A stretch of DNA of 64,000 nucleotides from Paenibacillus silvisoli (GCF_030866765.1 NZ_CP133017.1:2586001-2650000); one strand, 5' to 3'; positions 25,266 through 36,012 are shown, counted from the stretch's first letter. Notes: a model not told the origin generated them from the letters alone. Numbers and translations: made by a program.

Positions 25266-26381
25266 ATGAAGGAAAATAATCAATGGCGCGAACTGTTGCT
25301 TACGCTTCACGAGACGCCGGGAATCGGCTGGCATTCGATTCGGAAGGCCGTGGCGTGCGGACAGTGGAAGCAGTATGAACGATTTACGCCGGAAGCATGG
25401 ATGTCGACTGTAGGTTTAAAGCCGGATCAGGCACAGGCTACTGCACATTCGTTTGCCGCTGTTGATGTCGCTCGCCGCTTCGATCGGCTCTTCAAGCAAG
25501 GCATTCGCGTGTTGACGCGGTTTGACGAAGATTATCCCGAGCTGCTGAACGAAACGCCGCAGCCGCCGTGGGTGTTGTATGCGATCGGGAAGACCGAGCT
25601 GCTTGCGAAGCCTGCAATTGCCATCGTCGGAACGAGAGGGCCGACGGCTTACGGCAGAAAAACGACGTCTGAGCTGGCTAGAAAGCTTTCTGAGCGGGGA
25701 ATGACGATTGTCAGCGGAATGGCAAGGGGTATCGATGCGCTCGCCCATGAAGGCGCGCTGAAGGGCTTTGGCAGCACGGTCGCCGTTCTTGGGACGCCAG
25801 TCGATCACATTTATCCGGCAGACAATCGCGCTTTGTATTATGAAATCGCTAAACACGGGGTTGTTATTTCCGAAGTCGCGCCGGGTACGCCGTTTCATCC
25901 AGGTCTGTTCCCGCTGCGCAATCGAATTATCGCCGGCCTTTCGTTGGGAACGGTCATCGTGGAGGCTGCGGAGCGAAGCGGGTCGCTCATTACGGCCGAT
26001 CAAGCGCTGGAGATGTCCCGCGACGTATTTGCCGTACCCGGTCCGATTTCGTCGCCCAAGAGCGCCGGGACTAACGGGTTAATCCGCCAAGGAGCCAAGC
26101 TGATCGCGTCGGCGGAAGATATTTTGGAAGAGTACGAAGATTTCTTGTCGCGGCCTTCGGCTAGCGTTCCCGGAGCGGCTTCAGAACCCGGCACGCCAAG
26201 CTTGGAGCTGGATGAAAACGAGGCTTTAATACTAGGCTTGCTGCAAGACGGACCGCTATCGGCAGACCGGCTCCATGAGCTCTCTTCCTTTCATTTTGGA
26301 CTTTTGCATTCAGTTCTGATAAATTTAACTATAAAACGGAAGATTGAACAGCACCCGGGTTCCATATATAGTGTAATGTAG
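25266..26381 (+). CDS. dprA: DNA-processing protein DprA (Smf)
   Basis: DprA binds single-stranded DNA taken up during transformation and loads RecA. The 371-residue product has an N-terminal helical (SAM/HhH-like) part beginning [13 protein letters not shown]. The Rossmann-like core carries [36 protein letters not shown] and [16 protein letters not shown]-terminal winged-helix-like DprA_WH segment ([20 protein letters not shown]) completes it. I prefer the ATG at 25266, since homologues start near MKENN...ELLLxLHE; the in-frame ATG at 25230 is an alternative but its AAGGA is too close. Start uncertain, identity firm. Confidence 0.94.
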   Translation: MKENNQWRELLLTLHETPGIGWHSIRKAVACGQWKQYERFTPEAWMSTVGLKPDQAQATAHSFAAVDVARRFDRLFKQGIRVLTRFDEDYPELLNETPQPPWVLYAIGKTELLAKPAIAIVGTRGPTAYGRKTTSELARKLSERGMTIVSGMARGIDALAHEGALKGFGSTVAVLGTPVDHIYPADNRALYYEIAKHGVVISEVAPGTPFHPGLFPLRNRIIAGLSLGTVIVEAAERSGSLITADQALEMSRDVFAVPGPISSPKSAGTNGLIRQGAKLIASAEDILEEYEDFLSRPSASVPGAASEPGTPSLELDENEALILGLLQDGPLSADRLHELSSFHFGLLHSVLINLTIKRKIEQHPGSIYSVM

Positions 26382-26407
26382 CATGCATTGGAGAGGAGGG
26401 CGCATCC

Positions 26408-28510
26408 ATGGCGGATTCGCTTGTCATCGTCGAGTCGCCGGCAAAGGCGAAAACAATCGGTAAATATTTGGGCAGCAAATATATCGTCAAAGCATCGATG
26501 GGCCACATCCGCGATTTGCCTAAAAGCCAGATCGGCGTCGAGGTTGAAAATGATTTTCAACCCAAATATATAACGATTCGCGGCAAAGGCAGCGTCCTGA
26601 AGGAATTGAAGGATGCCAGCAAAAAAGTAAAAAAAGTATATCTCGCGGCTGACCCTGATCGCGAGGGTGAAGCGATCGCATGGCACTTGGCGCATTATTT
26701 AGAAATAAACGAGGCTGATTCATGCCGCGTCGTATTTAATGAAATTACGAAGCAAGCGGTCAAGGACGCATTCAAAACGCCAAGGCCGATCAATATGGAT
26801 CTGGTCAACGCGCAGCAAGCTCGCCGTATTCTAGACCGTTTGGTCGGGTATAAAATTAGCCCGCTGCTCTGGAAGAAGGTTAAGAAAGGCTTGTCCGCTG
26901 GGCGCGTGCAGTCCGTTGCCGTAAAGCTGATCATTGACCGGGAGAACGAAATCGACGCGTTCGTACCGGAGGAATATTGGTCCGTTACGGCTCAGCTAAA
27001 GCAAGGGCCGGCGACCTTTGAAGCTAAATACCATTCTCTCAACGGAGAGAAGAAGGATTTAGGCAACGAAGCCGATGTGCAGGAAGTTTTAAAGGCGATG
27101 GGCACTTCTGCATTCACGGTTCAAGAAGTGAAAGAGAAGGAGCGCCAGCGCAACCCGGCCGCCCCGTTCATTACGAGCTCGCTGCAGCAAGAAGCTGCGC
27201 GCAAGCTTGGCTTCCGCACGTCGAAAACGATGTCGGTCGCCCAGCAGCTCTATGAAGGCGTCGACCTCGGCAAGGAAGGCACGGTAGGTCTCATTACATA
27301 TATGAGAACGGACTCGACGCGTATTTCGCCGGTCGCCCAAGAGGAAGCGAAGGCTTATATCGAAGAGAAATACGGCGCTGACTTCGTGCCGGAGCAGCCG
27401 CGCGTTTACGCGAAGAAGAACAGCAACGCTCAGGATGCGCATGAGGCGGTCCGTCCGACCTCCGTGCTGCGCGATCCCGATACGGTCAAGGAGTTTCTGA
27501 CTCGTGACCAGTTCAGGCTGTATAAGCTGGTTTGGGAGCGTTTTGTCGCCAGCCAAATGTCGTCCGCCGTGCTCGATACGATGACGGTTGACTTTATGGT
27601 TGGAAACGGCGCTATCTTCCGGGCCGTCGGCTCGAAGGTGAAGTTCCACGGCTTTATGAAAATTTACGTTGAGGGCAACGATGACGGCACGACGGATGAA
27701 GAGAAGTTTCTTCCGCCGCTTGCTGTCGGCAACGTCGTCTCGCCTGAGTCGGTCGAACCGAAACAGCACTTTACGCAGCCGCCGCCGCGTTATTCCGAAG
27801 CTAGACTAGTCCGTATGATGGAAGAGGTCGGAATCGGCCGTCCGAGTACGTATGCACCGACGCTTGAGACGATCCAGAAGCGGGGCTACGTCGCGATTGA
27901 AGAGAAAAAATTCATTCCGACCGAGCTTGGCGAGCTCGTCATTCAAATGATGGAGGAGTTCTTTCCGGAAATTCTCGATGCGGAGTTTACCGCGCATATG
28001 GAGGACGATCTCGACCATGTGGAGGACGGCAAAGAGGATTGGGTGAAGGTGCTTGCCAACTTCTACACCTCGTTTGAAAAGCGTCTTGAAGTCGCGGAAG
28101 ACGAGATGAAGGAAGTCGAGCTGCAGGACGAAATATCCGATGAAATTTGCGAAAAATGCGGCCGTCATCTCGTTTATAAAATGGGCCGCTTCGGTAAATT
28201 TTTGGCGTGCTCGGGTTTCCCGGACTGCCGCAATACGAAGCCGATCGTTAAAGACATCGGCGTGCCGTGCCCGAAATGCGCGGAAGGCAAAATTATCGAA
28301 CGCCGCAGCAAAAAAGGCCGCTTCTTCTATGGCTGCGACCAGTATCCGGCCTGCGACTATGTCTCTTGGGATAAACCGTCGCCAAAGCCATGTCCGCAAT
28401 GTTCCGGCTTGATGGTTGAGAAACGGAACCGCAGCGGCGCGAAGCTGGCGTGCACGCAGTGCGAATATACCGAGGAAGTGCTGGAGGAACAGGAGCCGGC
28501 TGAAGGTTAA
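26408..28510 (+). CDS. topA: DNA topoisomerase I
   Basis: A type IA topoisomerase that relaxes negative supercoils. The 700-residue protein has an N-terminal TOPRIM domain ([33 protein letters not shown]), the catalytic Tyr298 in [13 protein letters not shown], and [27 protein letters not shown]. Three C-terminal zinc-ribbon modules occupy residues 580-690 (CEKCGRHLV...CSGFPDC; CPKCAEG...CDQYPAC; CPQCSG...CTQC). GGAGAGGAGGG precedes the ATG. dprA-topA-trmFO is the standard Bacillales order. Confidence 0.98.
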   Translation: MADSLVIVESPAKAKTIGKYLGSKYIVKASMGHIRDLPKSQIGVEVENDFQPKYITIRGKGSVLKELKDASKKVKKVYLAADPDREGEAIAWHLAHYLEINEADSCRVVFNEITKQAVKDAFKTPRPINMDLVNAQQARRILDRLVGYKISPLLWKKVKKGLSAGRVQSVAVKLIIDRENEIDAFVPEEYWSVTAQLKQGPATFEAKYHSLNGEKKDLGNEADVQEVLKAMGTSAFTVQEVKEKERQRNPAAPFITSSLQQEAARKLGFRTSKTMSVAQQLYEGVDLGKEGTVGLITYMRTDSTRISPVAQEEAKAYIEEKYGADFVPEQPRVYAKKNSNAQDAHEAVRPTSVLRDPDTVKEFLTRDQFRLYKLVWERFVASQMSSAVLDTMTVDFMVGNGAIFRAVGSKVKFHGFMKIYVEGNDDGTTDEEKFLPPLAVGNVVSPESVEPKQHFTQPPPRYSEARLVRMMEEVGIGRPSTYAPTLETIQKRGYVAIEEKKFIPTELGELVIQMMEEFFPEILDAEFTAHMEDDLDHVEDGKEDWVKVLANFYTSFEKRLEVAEDEMKEVELQDEISDEICEKCGRHLVYKMGRFGKFLACSGFPDCRNTKPIVKDIGVPCPKCAEGKIIERRSKKGRFFYGCDQYPACDYVSWDKPSPKPCPQCSGLMVEKRNRSGAKLACTQCEYTEEVLEEQEPAEG

Positions 28511-28533
28511 AGATTGAAAGGATGGTAAGTTCA

Positions 28534-29913
28534 TTGTCAGAATTGCAGCGTGTAACAGTCATCGGCGCAGGTCTTGCAGGCAGCGAAGCTGCTTGGCAAA
28601 TCGCTTCGCAAGGAGTGCCTGTTACGCTTTACGAAATGAGACCGGCCACGAAGACGCCGGCTCACCATACGAATAATTTCGCCGAGCTCGTGTGCAGCAA
28701 CAGTCTGCGCGCGAACGGACTCGCGAACGCCGTCGGCGTTCTGAAAGAAGAAATGCGCAGAATGAATTCATTGATTCTCGACTGCGCGGACCGGAATGCC
28801 GTTCCGGCAGGCGGAGCGCTTGCCGTTGACCGGGATGGCTTCTCGGGCGATGTGACGAATATTTTGAAAGAGCATCCGCTCATCGATGTGCGGACGGAGG
28901 AAGTCAAGGAGATTCCTTCGGAAGGGATCGTTGTCATTGCTACGGGTCCTCTGACCGCGCCGGAATTGTCGGCGCAAATCCAGCAGCTGCTCGGACAGGA
29001 GTACTTTTACTTCTATGACGCCGCGGCTCCGATCGTGGAGAAGGATTCCATCGATATGTCGAAGGTGTATCTCGCTTCGCGTTACGATAAAGGAGAGGCG
29101 GCCTATCTCAACTGTCCGATGACGGAAGAGGAATTCGACCGTTTCCACGAGGCGTTAACCACGGCCGAAACGGCAGCGCTGAAAGAGTTCGAGAAGGAAC
29201 AGTATTTCGAAGGCTGCATGCCGATCGAAGTTATGGCGAGCCGCGGCAAACAGACGGTGCTTTTCGGCCCGATGAAGCCGGTAGGTCTCATGAATCCTCA
29301 CACGGGCAAGCTGCCGCACGCTGTCGTTCAGCTGCGCCAGGACAATGCCGCAGGCACGCTCTACAATTTGGTAGGCTTCCAAACCCATCTAAAATGGGGC
29401 GAGCAGAAGCGCGTGCTGTCCATGATTCCAGGGCTCGAGAACGCGGAATTCGTCCGCTTCGGCGTTATGCACCGCAATACCTTCATAAATTCGCCTAAGC
29501 TGCTGCGGTCGACGTACCAAACGATCACGCGCGAAACGCTGTTCTTTGCCGGTCAAATGACAGGCGTGGAAGGCTACGTGGAATCCGCGGCTTCCGGGAT
29601 GATCGCCGGCATCAATGCGGGCCGGCTCGCGCGCGGCCTCGAGCCGATCGTATTCCCGGCGGATACGACGCTCGGCAGCATGGCGCACTATATAACAACG
29701 GCGGACTTCAAGCATTTCCAGCCGATGAACGCGAATTTCGGCTTGTTCCCGCCGCTTGAGAAGCGGATGCGCAGCAAGAAGGATAAGAACGATGCGATCG
29801 CTAATCGGGCGCTTCAGCAGCTTGAGCGCTTCAAGGTTGATGGGCTGGGTTACCCGCCTGCGCCTGCGGCTGTGGCTGAGGAAGCCGCAGAGGCAGAAGC
29901 AGTACGCGAATAA
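28534..29913 (+). CDS. trmFO: FADH2/folate-dependent tRNA methyltransferase TrmFO
   Basis: TrmFO uses methylenetetrahydrofolate to methylate U54 in the T-loop of tRNA. The 459-residue product has the FAD-binding motif [13 protein letters not shown] at the N-terminus and the family segments [26 protein letters not shown] and [16 protein letters not shown]. The TTG at 28534 has AAAGGATGG about 8 bases upstream; the ATG at 28522 overlaps that site. The C-terminus has a short Ala/Glu-rich extension. In B. subtilis codV follows; here it does not. Confidence 0.95.
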   Translation: MSELQRVTVIGAGLAGSEAAWQIASQGVPVTLYEMRPATKTPAHHTNNFAELVCSNSLRANGLANAVGVLKEEMRRMNSLILDCADRNAVPAGGALAVDRDGFSGDVTNILKEHPLIDVRTEEVKEIPSEGIVVIATGPLTAPELSAQIQQLLGQEYFYFYDAAAPIVEKDSIDMSKVYLASRYDKGEAAYLNCPMTEEEFDRFHEALTTAETAALKEFEKEQYFEGCMPIEVMASRGKQTVLFGPMKPVGLMNPHTGKLPHAVVQLRQDNAAGTLYNLVGFQTHLKWGEQKRVLSMIPGLENAEFVRFGVMHRNTFINSPKLLRSTYQTITRETLFFAGQMTGVEGYVESAASGMIAGINAGRLARGLEPIVFPADTTLGSMAHYITTADFKHFQPMNANFGLFPPLEKRMRSKKDKNDAIANRALQQLERFKVDGLGYPPAPAAVAEEAAEAEAVRE

Positions 29914-29934
29914 GGCTAACTGAAGTCAGACATG

Positions 29935-29976
29935 AGCAGCGGCTTTGAACGAATCTACGGCCGCTGCTTACTTTTT
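29935..29976 (+). terminator. Intrinsic terminator after trmFO
   Basis: AGCAGCGGC (29935-29943) and GCCGCTGCT (29960-29968) form a perfect 9-bp stem followed by TACTTTTT. The remaining 180 bases up to hslV hold no recognisable gene; no clear -35/-10 pair was found. Confidence 0.75.
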
Positions 29977-30155
29977 GCATGTTTAGAATTCATAGGTTTC
30001 TCGTATTTGATACCGACAAGGACGGCGCCAGCCGTTCCGCCTTGGAAATTGTTGCAAAACTCAATCTATTCTTACGAAGTGATATTGTTCGCGTTATTTG
30101 AATTTTCGAAGCCGTTCCGCTGCTGCGGCTACGGGGCGATGAGGAGGCTCTGACA

Positions 30156-30701
30156 ATGGAAATGCAATTCCACGCAACGACGATTTGCGCGGTTAGACAT
30201 AACGGAAAAGGCGCTATTGCCGGTGACGGACAGGTCACGTTCGGCAATAGCATGGTCATGAAGCATTCGGCGAAGAAAGTGCGGCGGCTATACCGCGGGC
30301 AAGTCATTGCCGGCTTTGCAGGCTCGGTTGCCGACGCGATTTCTCTGTTCGAGAAGTTCGAAGGCAAATTGGAAGAGCATCACGGCAACCTCCAGCGTGC
30401 TGCCGTCGAGCTCGCGAAGGATTGGCGCTCGGATCGCGTGCTGCGCAAGCTGGAGGCGATGATGATCGTGATGGACGCAACGGGTTTGCTGCTTATTTCC
30501 GGCAATGGGGAAATTATCGAGCCGGATGACGGCATATTGGCCATCGGTTCCGGAGGCAGCTTCGCGCTCGCAGCCGCTCGCGCGCTTCATCAGCATGCGC
30601 CGCAGCTTGAGGCCAAGGACATGGTCAGATCGGCTCTTGAAATCGCGGCGGATATATGCGTATTTACGAACCGTAATATTATAGTAGAAGAAATCGGGTA
30701 A
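30156..30701 (+). CDS. hslV: ATP-dependent protease subunit HslV (ClpQ/CodW)
   Basis: The peptidase subunit of the HslVU proteasome-like protease. The 181-residue product begins with a short propeptide (MEMQFHA) followed by [10 protein letters not shown]; Thr8 would be the N-terminal nucleophile after processing, as in E. coli, whereas B. subtilis ClpQ is reported to use a residue nearer its N-terminus. Family motifs are [20 protein letters not shown] and [18 protein letters not shown] lies 10 bases before the ATG at 30156; an ATG at 30162 is also in frame. hslU follows after 40 bases. Confidence 0.97.
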   Translation: MEMQFHATTICAVRHNGKGAIAGDGQVTFGNSMVMKHSAKKVRRLYRGQVIAGFAGSVADAISLFEKFEGKLEEHHGNLQRAAVELAKDWRSDRVLRKLEAMMIVMDATGLLLISGNGEIIEPDDGILAIGSGGSFALAAARALHQHAPQLEAKDMVRSALEIAADICVFTNRNIIVEEIG

Positions 30702-30741
30702 GGGGCAGCACCGATACCGGACTTATTTAGGAGGGGTAAAG

Positions 30742-32151
30742 ATGGCGAATGAAGCGATGACACCGAGACAAATTGTAACGGAGCTTGATAAATATATCGT
30801 CGGCCAGAAGCCGGCCAAACGTTCGGTAGCGGTAGCGCTTCGCAACCGCTATCGGAGAAGCCGTCTCGACGAAGCGATCAGAGACGAGATCGTGCCGAAA
30901 AATATTTTGATGATCGGGCCTACGGGTGTCGGCAAAACCGAGATCGCGAGACGTCTAGCGAAGCTGGTCAATGCGCCTTTCGTGAAAGTGGAAGCGACGA
31001 AATTCACGGAGGTCGGCTATGTGGGCCGCGATGTGGAATCGATGGTTCGGGATCTCGTGGAAACGGCGATCCGCATGGTGAAGCAGGAGCGTACGGAGAA
31101 AGTGAAGGATAAAGCGGAGAAGCAGGCGAACGAGCGGATTGTCGCGCTGCTCGTTCCTTCAGCGGCAAAACCGAAATCCCAGAAAAATCCATTGGAAATG
31201 CTGTTCGGAAACGCATCAGGGTCGAAAGAACCAGAGGCGGAGCCGGAAGAAAGCGCGTCGGTGCTGGAGCGCCGCAAGCAAGTGAAAGAGCAGCTGGCCG
31301 CGGGCAAGCTCGAGAACGAGGTTATCGAAATCGAGGTTGAGGATACGAGCCCGAACATGCTGGATATGATCGCGGGTCAAGGCGGCAATGACGGCATGGG
31401 TATGGGAGCCAATATGCAGGAGCTGTTCGGCCAGCTTATGCCGAAGCGGGCGAAGAAGCGGAAGCTGCCCGTGAAGGAAGCGCGCAAGGCGCTTACGCAG
31501 GAAGAAGCGAATAAGCTGATCGATATGGACGATGTCATCTCGGAATCGGTCAGCCGCGCGGAGCAGTCGGGCATCATTTTCATCGATGAAATCGACAAAA
31601 TCGCCAGCTCCTCCAGAGGCTCGGGACCCGATGTGTCGCGTGAAGGCGTGCAGCGGGATATTTTGCCGATCGTGGAAGGCTCGACGGTGGTGACCAAATA
31701 CGGACCGGTAAAAACGGATTATGTGCTCTTCATCGCCGCGGGCGCGTTCCATATGGCGAAACCGTCGGATTTGATCCCGGAGCTGCAGGGACGGTTCCCG
31801 ATTCGGGTGGAATTGACGAGTCTCAGCTTGGATGATTTCGTGAAAATCTTGACCGAGCCGAAAAATGCGCTGACGAAGCAGTACACGGCGCTGCTGGAGA
31901 CGGAAGGCATTACGATTACGTTCTCCGACGACGCGATCCGGGAGCTGGCTTCGATTGCCGCCGAGGTGAACAATAATACGGAAAATATCGGCGCGCGGCG
32001 GCTTCATACGATTTTGGAGAAGCTGCTTGAGGATTTGTCCTTTGAAGCGCCGGAGCTATCGCTGGAAGAAATGATCATTACGCCGGAGTATGTACGAGAG
32101 AAATTGGGAGGCATTGCGAAAAATCGCGATTTAAGTCAATATATACTGTAA
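30742..32151 (+). CDS. hslU: HslU/ClpY unfoldase ATPase
   Basis: The AAA+ unfoldase that feeds substrates to HslV. The 469-residue product starts with [16 protein letters not shown] and has Walker [14 protein letters not shown], the GYVGRDVE pore loop and Walker [13 protein letters not shown]. The charged I-domain insertion (about residues 130-250) is followed by sensor residues in [10 protein letters not shown]. The C-terminal LSQYIL tail docks into HslV. GGAGGGG precedes the ATG. codY is next in the operon. Confidence 0.98.
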   Translation: MANEAMTPRQIVTELDKYIVGQKPAKRSVAVALRNRYRRSRLDEAIRDEIVPKNILMIGPTGVGKTEIARRLAKLVNAPFVKVEATKFTEVGYVGRDVESMVRDLVETAIRMVKQERTEKVKDKAEKQANERIVALLVPSAAKPKSQKNPLEMLFGNASGSKEPEAEPEESASVLERRKQVKEQLAAGKLENEVIEIEVEDTSPNMLDMIAGQGGNDGMGMGANMQELFGQLMPKRAKKRKLPVKEARKALTQEEANKLIDMDDVISESVSRAEQSGIIFIDEIDKIASSSRGSGPDVSREGVQRDILPIVEGSTVVTKYGPVKTDYVLFIAAGAFHMAKPSDLIPELQGRFPIRVELTSLSLDDFVKILTEPKNALTKQYTALLETEGITITFSDDAIRELASIAAEVNNNTENIGARRLHTILEKLLEDLSFEAPELSLEEMIITPEYVREKLGGIAKNRDLSQYIL

Positions 32152-32182
32152 GGACCGGCAAGGAAAGTAGGAGGCAAAATCA

Positions 32183-32953
32183 ATGATTTTATTGGCAAAA
32201 ACAAGAACGCTGAACCGGCTGCTGCAGCGTGCCGCCGGCGGGGCGCTCAATTTCAGGGAAATGGCGGAGGTGCTCTGTTCAACGATCCAGGCGGACGTAT
32301 TCGTCGTCAGCCGTAAAGGAAAGGTGCTTGGCTGCGCGGCCGTCGGGCCTTTCCAGCACGAACAGCTTCGTGCGCTGCCGGCGGAGGAACTGCGGTTCAC
32401 TCCGGAGAGCAACGACCGTTTTATGAATATGCAGGAAACCGTTACGAACGTCGAAACGGACGAAGGGGTCGGCGATTCGTTTCCGATGATGGCGGGACAG
32501 CGCAAAATGACGGTTGTTCCGATTGTCGGCGGCCGTGACCGGATCGGCACGCTCGTGCTGCTTCGCAGCTCCGAGCCGTTTGGCGACGACGAGCTGATTC
32601 TCGCCGAATATGGCAGCACGATCGTCGGAATGGAAATTTTGCGGGAACGCGCGGAGGAAATCGAGCAGGAGGCTAGAAGCCGGACTGTCGTGGCCGTCGC
32701 GGTAGGTTCGCTTTCGTTCAGCGAGCTTGAAGCCGTGGATCACATCTTCGAAGAGCTGGATGGCAAAGAAGGACTGCTCGTCGCTTCGAAGATCGCGGAT
32801 CGGGTCGGCATCACGAGATCCGTCATCGTCAATGCGCTTCGCAAACTGGAGAGCGCAGGCGTTATCGAGACGCGCTCGCTAGGGATGAAAGGAACTTACA
32901 TTCGAATACTAAATACCCAGCTTCTACAGGAGCTGAAGAAGAATAAAAACTAA
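32183..32953 (+). CDS. codY: GTP-sensing global regulator CodY
   Basis: CodY represses or activates nutrient-limitation genes in response to branched-chain amino acids and GTP. The 256-residue protein has the N-terminal GAF domain ([15 protein letters not shown] ... VLGCAAVGP ... [18 protein letters not shown]). The C-terminal winged helix-turn-helix carries the near-invariant [34 protein letters not shown] precedes the ATG. It lies directly upstream of the fla/che operon, as in Bacillus, where CodY also controls that operon. No convincing CodY box was found in the gap after it. Confidence 0.98.
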   Translation: MILLAKTRTLNRLLQRAAGGALNFREMAEVLCSTIQADVFVVSRKGKVLGCAAVGPFQHEQLRALPAEELRFTPESNDRFMNMQETVTNVETDEGVGDSFPMMAGQRKMTVVPIVGGRDRIGTLVLLRSSEPFGDDELILAEYGSTIVGMEILRERAEEIEQEARSRTVVAVAVGSLSFSELEAVDHIFEELDGKEGLLVASKIADRVGITRSVIVNALRKLESAGVIETRSLGMKGTYIRILNTQLLQELKKNKN

Positions 32954-33010
32954 CGGCTTCACAATTACATTACAAATTCATTCAAAAAACAGTCTGAATA
33001 TCCCATTTTT

Positions 33011-33043
33011 AAGTCCTATCTTCGACAAAGATAGGGCTTTTTT
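33011..33043 (+). terminator. Intrinsic terminator after codY
   Basis: AAGTCCTATCTT (33011-33022) pairs with AAGATAGGGCTT (33028-33039) with one T-G wobble and a 5-base loop, followed by TTTTTTC. It isolates codY from the flagellar operon. Confidence 0.85.
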
Positions 33044-33122
33044 CTTATTGTAATAAATTAGGAAAGTTAGGAAGATTAACAGGGTACAAGACTTCGACAC
33101 AACTCTCTCATATTTTTAACAT

Positions 33123-33138
33123 TTCTTTGTCGAAAGAA
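33123..33138 (+). promoter_or_regulatory. Hairpin at the flgB leader ribosome-binding site
   Basis: TTCTTT (33123-33128) and AAAGAA (33133-33138) enclose GTCG and run straight into AGAAGGAGG (33136-33144). The heptamer TTCGACA occurs at 33021-33027 and 33093-33099 and in inverted form at 33128-33134. The hairpin could limit access to this ribosome-binding site. No standard promoter was recognised in 33044-33203. Confidence 0.35.
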
Positions 33139-33144
33139 GGAGGA

Positions 33145-33207
33145 ATGAGAGGGCATTTGTTGAATTACATACATCACACGAGATGGAAAGCGGGGATCTT
33201 TCAGTGA
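33145..33207 (+). other. Possible 20-codon leader peptide before flgB
   Basis: An ATG at 33145 just after AGAAGGAGG opens a 20-codon frame (MRGHLLNYIHHTRWKAGIFQ). It ends in TGA at 33205-33207, overlapping the proposed flgB GTG (33204). The spacing to the Shine-Dalgarno is very short (1-2 bases), so translation may be poor; TTG codons at 33157 and 33160 are alternative starts. It could couple flgB translation to an upstream event, or be chance. Confidence 0.25.
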
Positions 33208-33617
33208 ATGTGTTGAACAGCCCGGAATTCAACCGATTACAGGGGGCTATGAATGCAGCGGAAATGCGTCAGCGCGTAATTTCCAACAATATTGCGAACG
33301 CGGATACGCCGAAATTCAAGCGCTCCGAGGTTGTTTTCGAACAGCTGTTGGAGCAGAGCATGGGCGGCAATCGTTCAGAGGTTGTCGGTAAAAGGACGAA
33401 TGCCAGACATATCCCAATCGGCGGAACAAGCTCTGCAGTACCAGGAGCAAAGGTAACTACGGACGAATCGTCCGTCATGAACAATGATATTAACAATGTC
33501 GACATTGATCGAGAAATGTCGCTTCTCGCGAAAAATCAATTGAATTACAATTTCTACGTTCAGCAAATCAATCACGACGTGAAAATGATGAGGCTCGGCA
33601 TCGAAGGGAGAGTTTAA
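33204..33617 (+). CDS. flgB: Flagellar basal-body rod protein FlgB
   Basis: FlgB is a proximal rod subunit, secreted through the flagellar export gate. The product (137 residues from the GTG at 33204) contains the rod/hook signature RQRVISNNIANADTPKFKRSEV and a C-terminal heptad-rich helix (EMSLLAKNQLNYNFYVQQINHDVKMMRLGI). An ATG at 33183 would add 7 residues; GTG is preferred because AAAGCGGGGATC precedes it and homologues start close to this point. It is the first gene of the long fla/che operon; flgC starts 2 bases after the stop. Confidence 0.92.
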   Translation: MNVLNSPEFNRLQGAMNAAEMRQRVISNNIANADTPKFKRSEVVFEQLLEQSMGGNRSEVVGKRTNARHIPIGGTSSAVPGAKVTTDESSVMNNDINNVDIDREMSLLAKNQLNYNFYVQQINHDVKMMRLGIEGRV

Positions 33618-33619
33618 CA

Positions 33620-34069
33620 GTGAGGCTTACGAACGGATTTGATGCCAGTGCTTCCGCATTAACGGCTCAACGGCTCCGGATGGACGTCATTTCCTCGAAT
33701 ATCGCAAACGCCGAGACGACGAGAGCGCAATTCGTAAACGGGCGCTACGAACCTTACAAAAGAAAGCTTGTCGTACTCGAGCCTACTTCGCAATCGTTCG
33801 CGGATGTCTTACGCGGTAAGCTTGACGGCAGCGGGTCATCGCCAGGCGTTAAAGCGTCGAGGATTATCGAGGATCAGTCGCCGTCGAAGCTGGTTTATAA
33901 TCCAAGCCACCCCGATGCGGACGAGAACGGTTATGTGAATATGCCGAATGTAGACGTACTGAAGGAAATGGTGGATATGATCTCGGCTTCGCGCTCGTAT
34001 GAAGCGAACGTAACGGCGCTGAACGCGACCAAAGGCATGTTTATGAAGGCGCTGGAAATCGGGAAGTAA
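33620..34069 (+). CDS. flgC: Flagellar basal-body rod protein FlgC
   Basis: FlgC is the second proximal rod subunit. The 149-residue protein has the N-terminal signature ALTAQRLRMDVISSNIANAETTRA and the C-terminal YVNMPNVDVLKEMVDMISASRSYEANVTALNATK typical of the family. The GTG start follows GGGAGAGTTTAACA. It is tightly packed with flgB and fliE. Confidence 0.97.
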   Translation: MRLTNGFDASASALTAQRLRMDVISSNIANAETTRAQFVNGRYEPYKRKLVVLEPTSQSFADVLRGKLDGSGSSPGVKASRIIEDQSPSKLVYNPSHPDADENGYVNMPNVDVLKEMVDMISASRSYEANVTALNATKGMFMKALEIGK

Positions 34070-34094
34070 ACAGAGATAAAGCGGAGGGATACCA

Positions 34095-34409
34095 TTGATT
34101 AACCCTATGTCCTTAAATAAGCTCCAATCGCAGTCGGTTCGGCTGTTCGATTCCGGCGTATCGGCGAAGGAAACGACGCCTGCCGAAATGACGCAATCGT
34201 TCGGCGACTTTTTGAAGAAAGCGCTGGACGGCGTCGGCGAACAAGAGAAAAATGTACATAAGCTTACAGATCAGTATTTGCTGGGCAATGTCGATCTGTC
34301 GCAAGTAATGGTCGCTTCGCAGCAAGCGGAGCTCGGATTGCAGCTCACCTCACAAGTCCGCAACAAGATGGTTGAGGCTTACCAAGAGATTATGCGGATG
34401 CAAATCTAA
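34095..34409 (+). CDS. fliE: Flagellar hook-basal body protein FliE
   Basis: FliE joins the MS ring to the rod. The 104-residue product shows SFGDFLKKALDGVGEQEKNVHKL and LSQVMVASQQAELGLQLTSQVRNKMVEAYQEIMRM, the FliE family C-terminus. The TTG at 34095 has GCGGAGGG 6 bases upstream; an in-frame ATG (34107) is less well placed. Confidence 0.96.
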   Translation: MINPMSLNKLQSQSVRLFDSGVSAKETTPAEMTQSFGDFLKKALDGVGEQEKNVHKLTDQYLLGNVDLSQVMVASQQAELGLQLTSQVRNKMVEAYQEIMRMQI

Positions 34410-34446
34410 TTTCGACATGATTAGAGCATAACGGTGAGGTGGAATC

Positions 34447-36012
34447 GTGAACGAGAAATTGGCCCAGTATAGAGCGAAGATTGCTCAATATTGGAATGTA
34501 ATGGGGAAAAAACAGAAGATTATGCTCGGGGCATCGGTCGGAATACTCATCGTGGCGATCGTGCTGCTGACCATGATTTTCTCCAGAGTGAACTATGACG
34601 TCGCGTTCCGCGACTTGGATAATAACGATGCGGCAGCGGTTATTGAATATTTGGACGCGAGCAGTATTCCTTACAAGCTTGAGAACGGCGGAAGCAGCAT
34701 TTTGGTGCCGGCGGCGGATGCCTCGAAGGTTAAAATCGAAGCGGGCTCGCAAGGGCTGGTGCGAAACGGTTCCATCGGCTTCGAAGCATTCAGCGAGAGC
34801 AGCTCGGTGTTCGGGTCGACGGACCGCGAATTTGACGTGAAGTATCGCGAAGCGCTGAACGGAGAAATTCAACAGCTGCTAAACGGGATGCAGGGCGTGC
34901 AGAAATCGAATGTGCTGGTGACGATTCCGAATGAATCGCCGTTCATGACGGAGGAAGAGAAGGAACAGTCCTCGGCATCCATCATGATCACGTTCCGTCC
35001 GGGCTACCGTCCGACTCAGAAAGAAGTAGACGGCTATTTCAACCTCGTGAAAACGGCGGTTCCGAATATTAAGACCGAGAATATTACGATCTCCAGCGCG
35101 GAAGGCGAACTGCAGGCTTCCGACAGCGTAGGCGGCGCGAATTCCAGCGGCGACACGATTGAAACGCACTATTCGATACAGCGGAAATACGAGAACGACT
35201 TGAAACAGAAGATTCAAAACTTCCTGGCCCCGATGGTAGGCATGGACAATTTGGTCGTCAACGTATCCAGCGCGCTGAACTTCGATAAGAAGGTTTCCGA
35301 TCAGAACCTTGTAAGACCGCTGGACAACAACAATAACAACGGCATTATCGTCAGCGAAACCGTGGATAACAAGACGGCAACCGGAGCTGGCGGCGCTGGC
35401 GGCGTTGCCGGAACCGGCGAAACGGACGTTCCGGGCTACACGGCCGATCAAGGCGCAGGCGGCACATCGGAAGAGAACAGCAGAACGACGAACTATGAGT
35501 ACGATAAGATCCATAACCAGGTTGAATCGGGACCTTACGCGGTTAAGGATTTGTCCATCAGCATCGGAGTCGAGAAGAGCAAGCTGAACGACGAAGCAAA
35601 GGCTGATATTACAAACTGGCTGACGACACTCGTCAGCACGCAGTTGATTGAATCGGGTCAGGATGTTAAAGATGACGCGTTAATGGCCAAAAAGGTTTCA
35701 ATCATCGCACAAACTTTTGTCGAAAGCGGAGGCGCTTCTTCTTCCGGATTCTTGTCCACCGGCTGGCTTACAGCGATCGGACTTGCCGCTCTCGCTCTCA
35801 TTGGCGGTCTCGGTTACGTCGTCGTCAGACGCCGCAAGCAGGCTGCGATGGTGGAAGAATTCGAAGCGACGCCAGGGAAAGTCGAGTATCCGACAATCGA
35901 TCTGGAAACAGTTACAAACGAAAGTCAAGTGCGCAAGCAGCTCGAAACGCTGGCCAAGCGCAAGCCGGAGGAATTTGTTAATTTGCTGCGGACTTGGCTT
36001 GTTGACGAATAG
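34447..36012 (+). CDS. fliF: Flagellar MS-ring protein FliF
   Basis: FliF forms the membrane MS ring, the base of the flagellum. The 521-residue protein has an N-terminal transmembrane helix (about 24-45), two YscJ/FliF ring-building domains (ALNGEIQQLLNGMQGVQKSNVLVTIP; YRPTQKEVDGYFNLV), and a low-complexity Gly/Asn/Thr periplasmic stretch (about 285-345). A second helix lies near 425-450 (GWLTAIGLAALALIGGLGYVV), followed by the cytoplasmic FliG-binding tail. The GTG start has GAGGTGG upstream. Confidence 0.97.
   Translation: MNEKLAQYRAKIAQYWNVMGKKQKIMLGASVGILIVAIVLLTMIFSRVNYDVAFRDLDNNDAAAVIEYLDASSIPYKLENGGSSILVPAADASKVKIEAGSQGLVRNGSIGFEAFSESSSVFGSTDREFDVKYREALNGEIQQLLNGMQGVQKSNVLVTIPNESPFMTEEEKEQSSASIMITFRPGYRPTQKEVDGYFNLVKTAVPNIKTENITISSAEGELQASDSVGGANSSGDTIETHYSIQRKYENDLKQKIQNFLAPMVGMDNLVVNVSSALNFDKKVSDQNLVRPLDNNNNNGIIVSETVDNKTATGAGGAGGVAGTGETDVPGYTADQGAGGTSEENSRTTNYEYDKIHNQVESGPYAVKDLSISIGVEKSKLNDEAKADITNWLTTLVSTQLIESGQDVKDDALMAKKVSIIAQTFVESGGASSSGFLSTGWLTAIGLAALALIGGLGYVVVRRRKQAAMVEEFEATPGKVEYPTIDLETVTNESQVRKQLETLAKRKPEEFVNLLRTWLVDE

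Noticed and set aside
29932..30153. 73-codon frame between trmFO and hslV as a gene or xerC remnant
   Set aside because: It starts within the terminator hairpin, lacks a good ribosome-binding site and has no tyrosine-recombinase residues.
32954..33203. CodY box (AATTTTCWGAAAATT) upstream of flgB
   Set aside because: No stretch came within a few mismatches of the consensus despite CodY being encoded next door.
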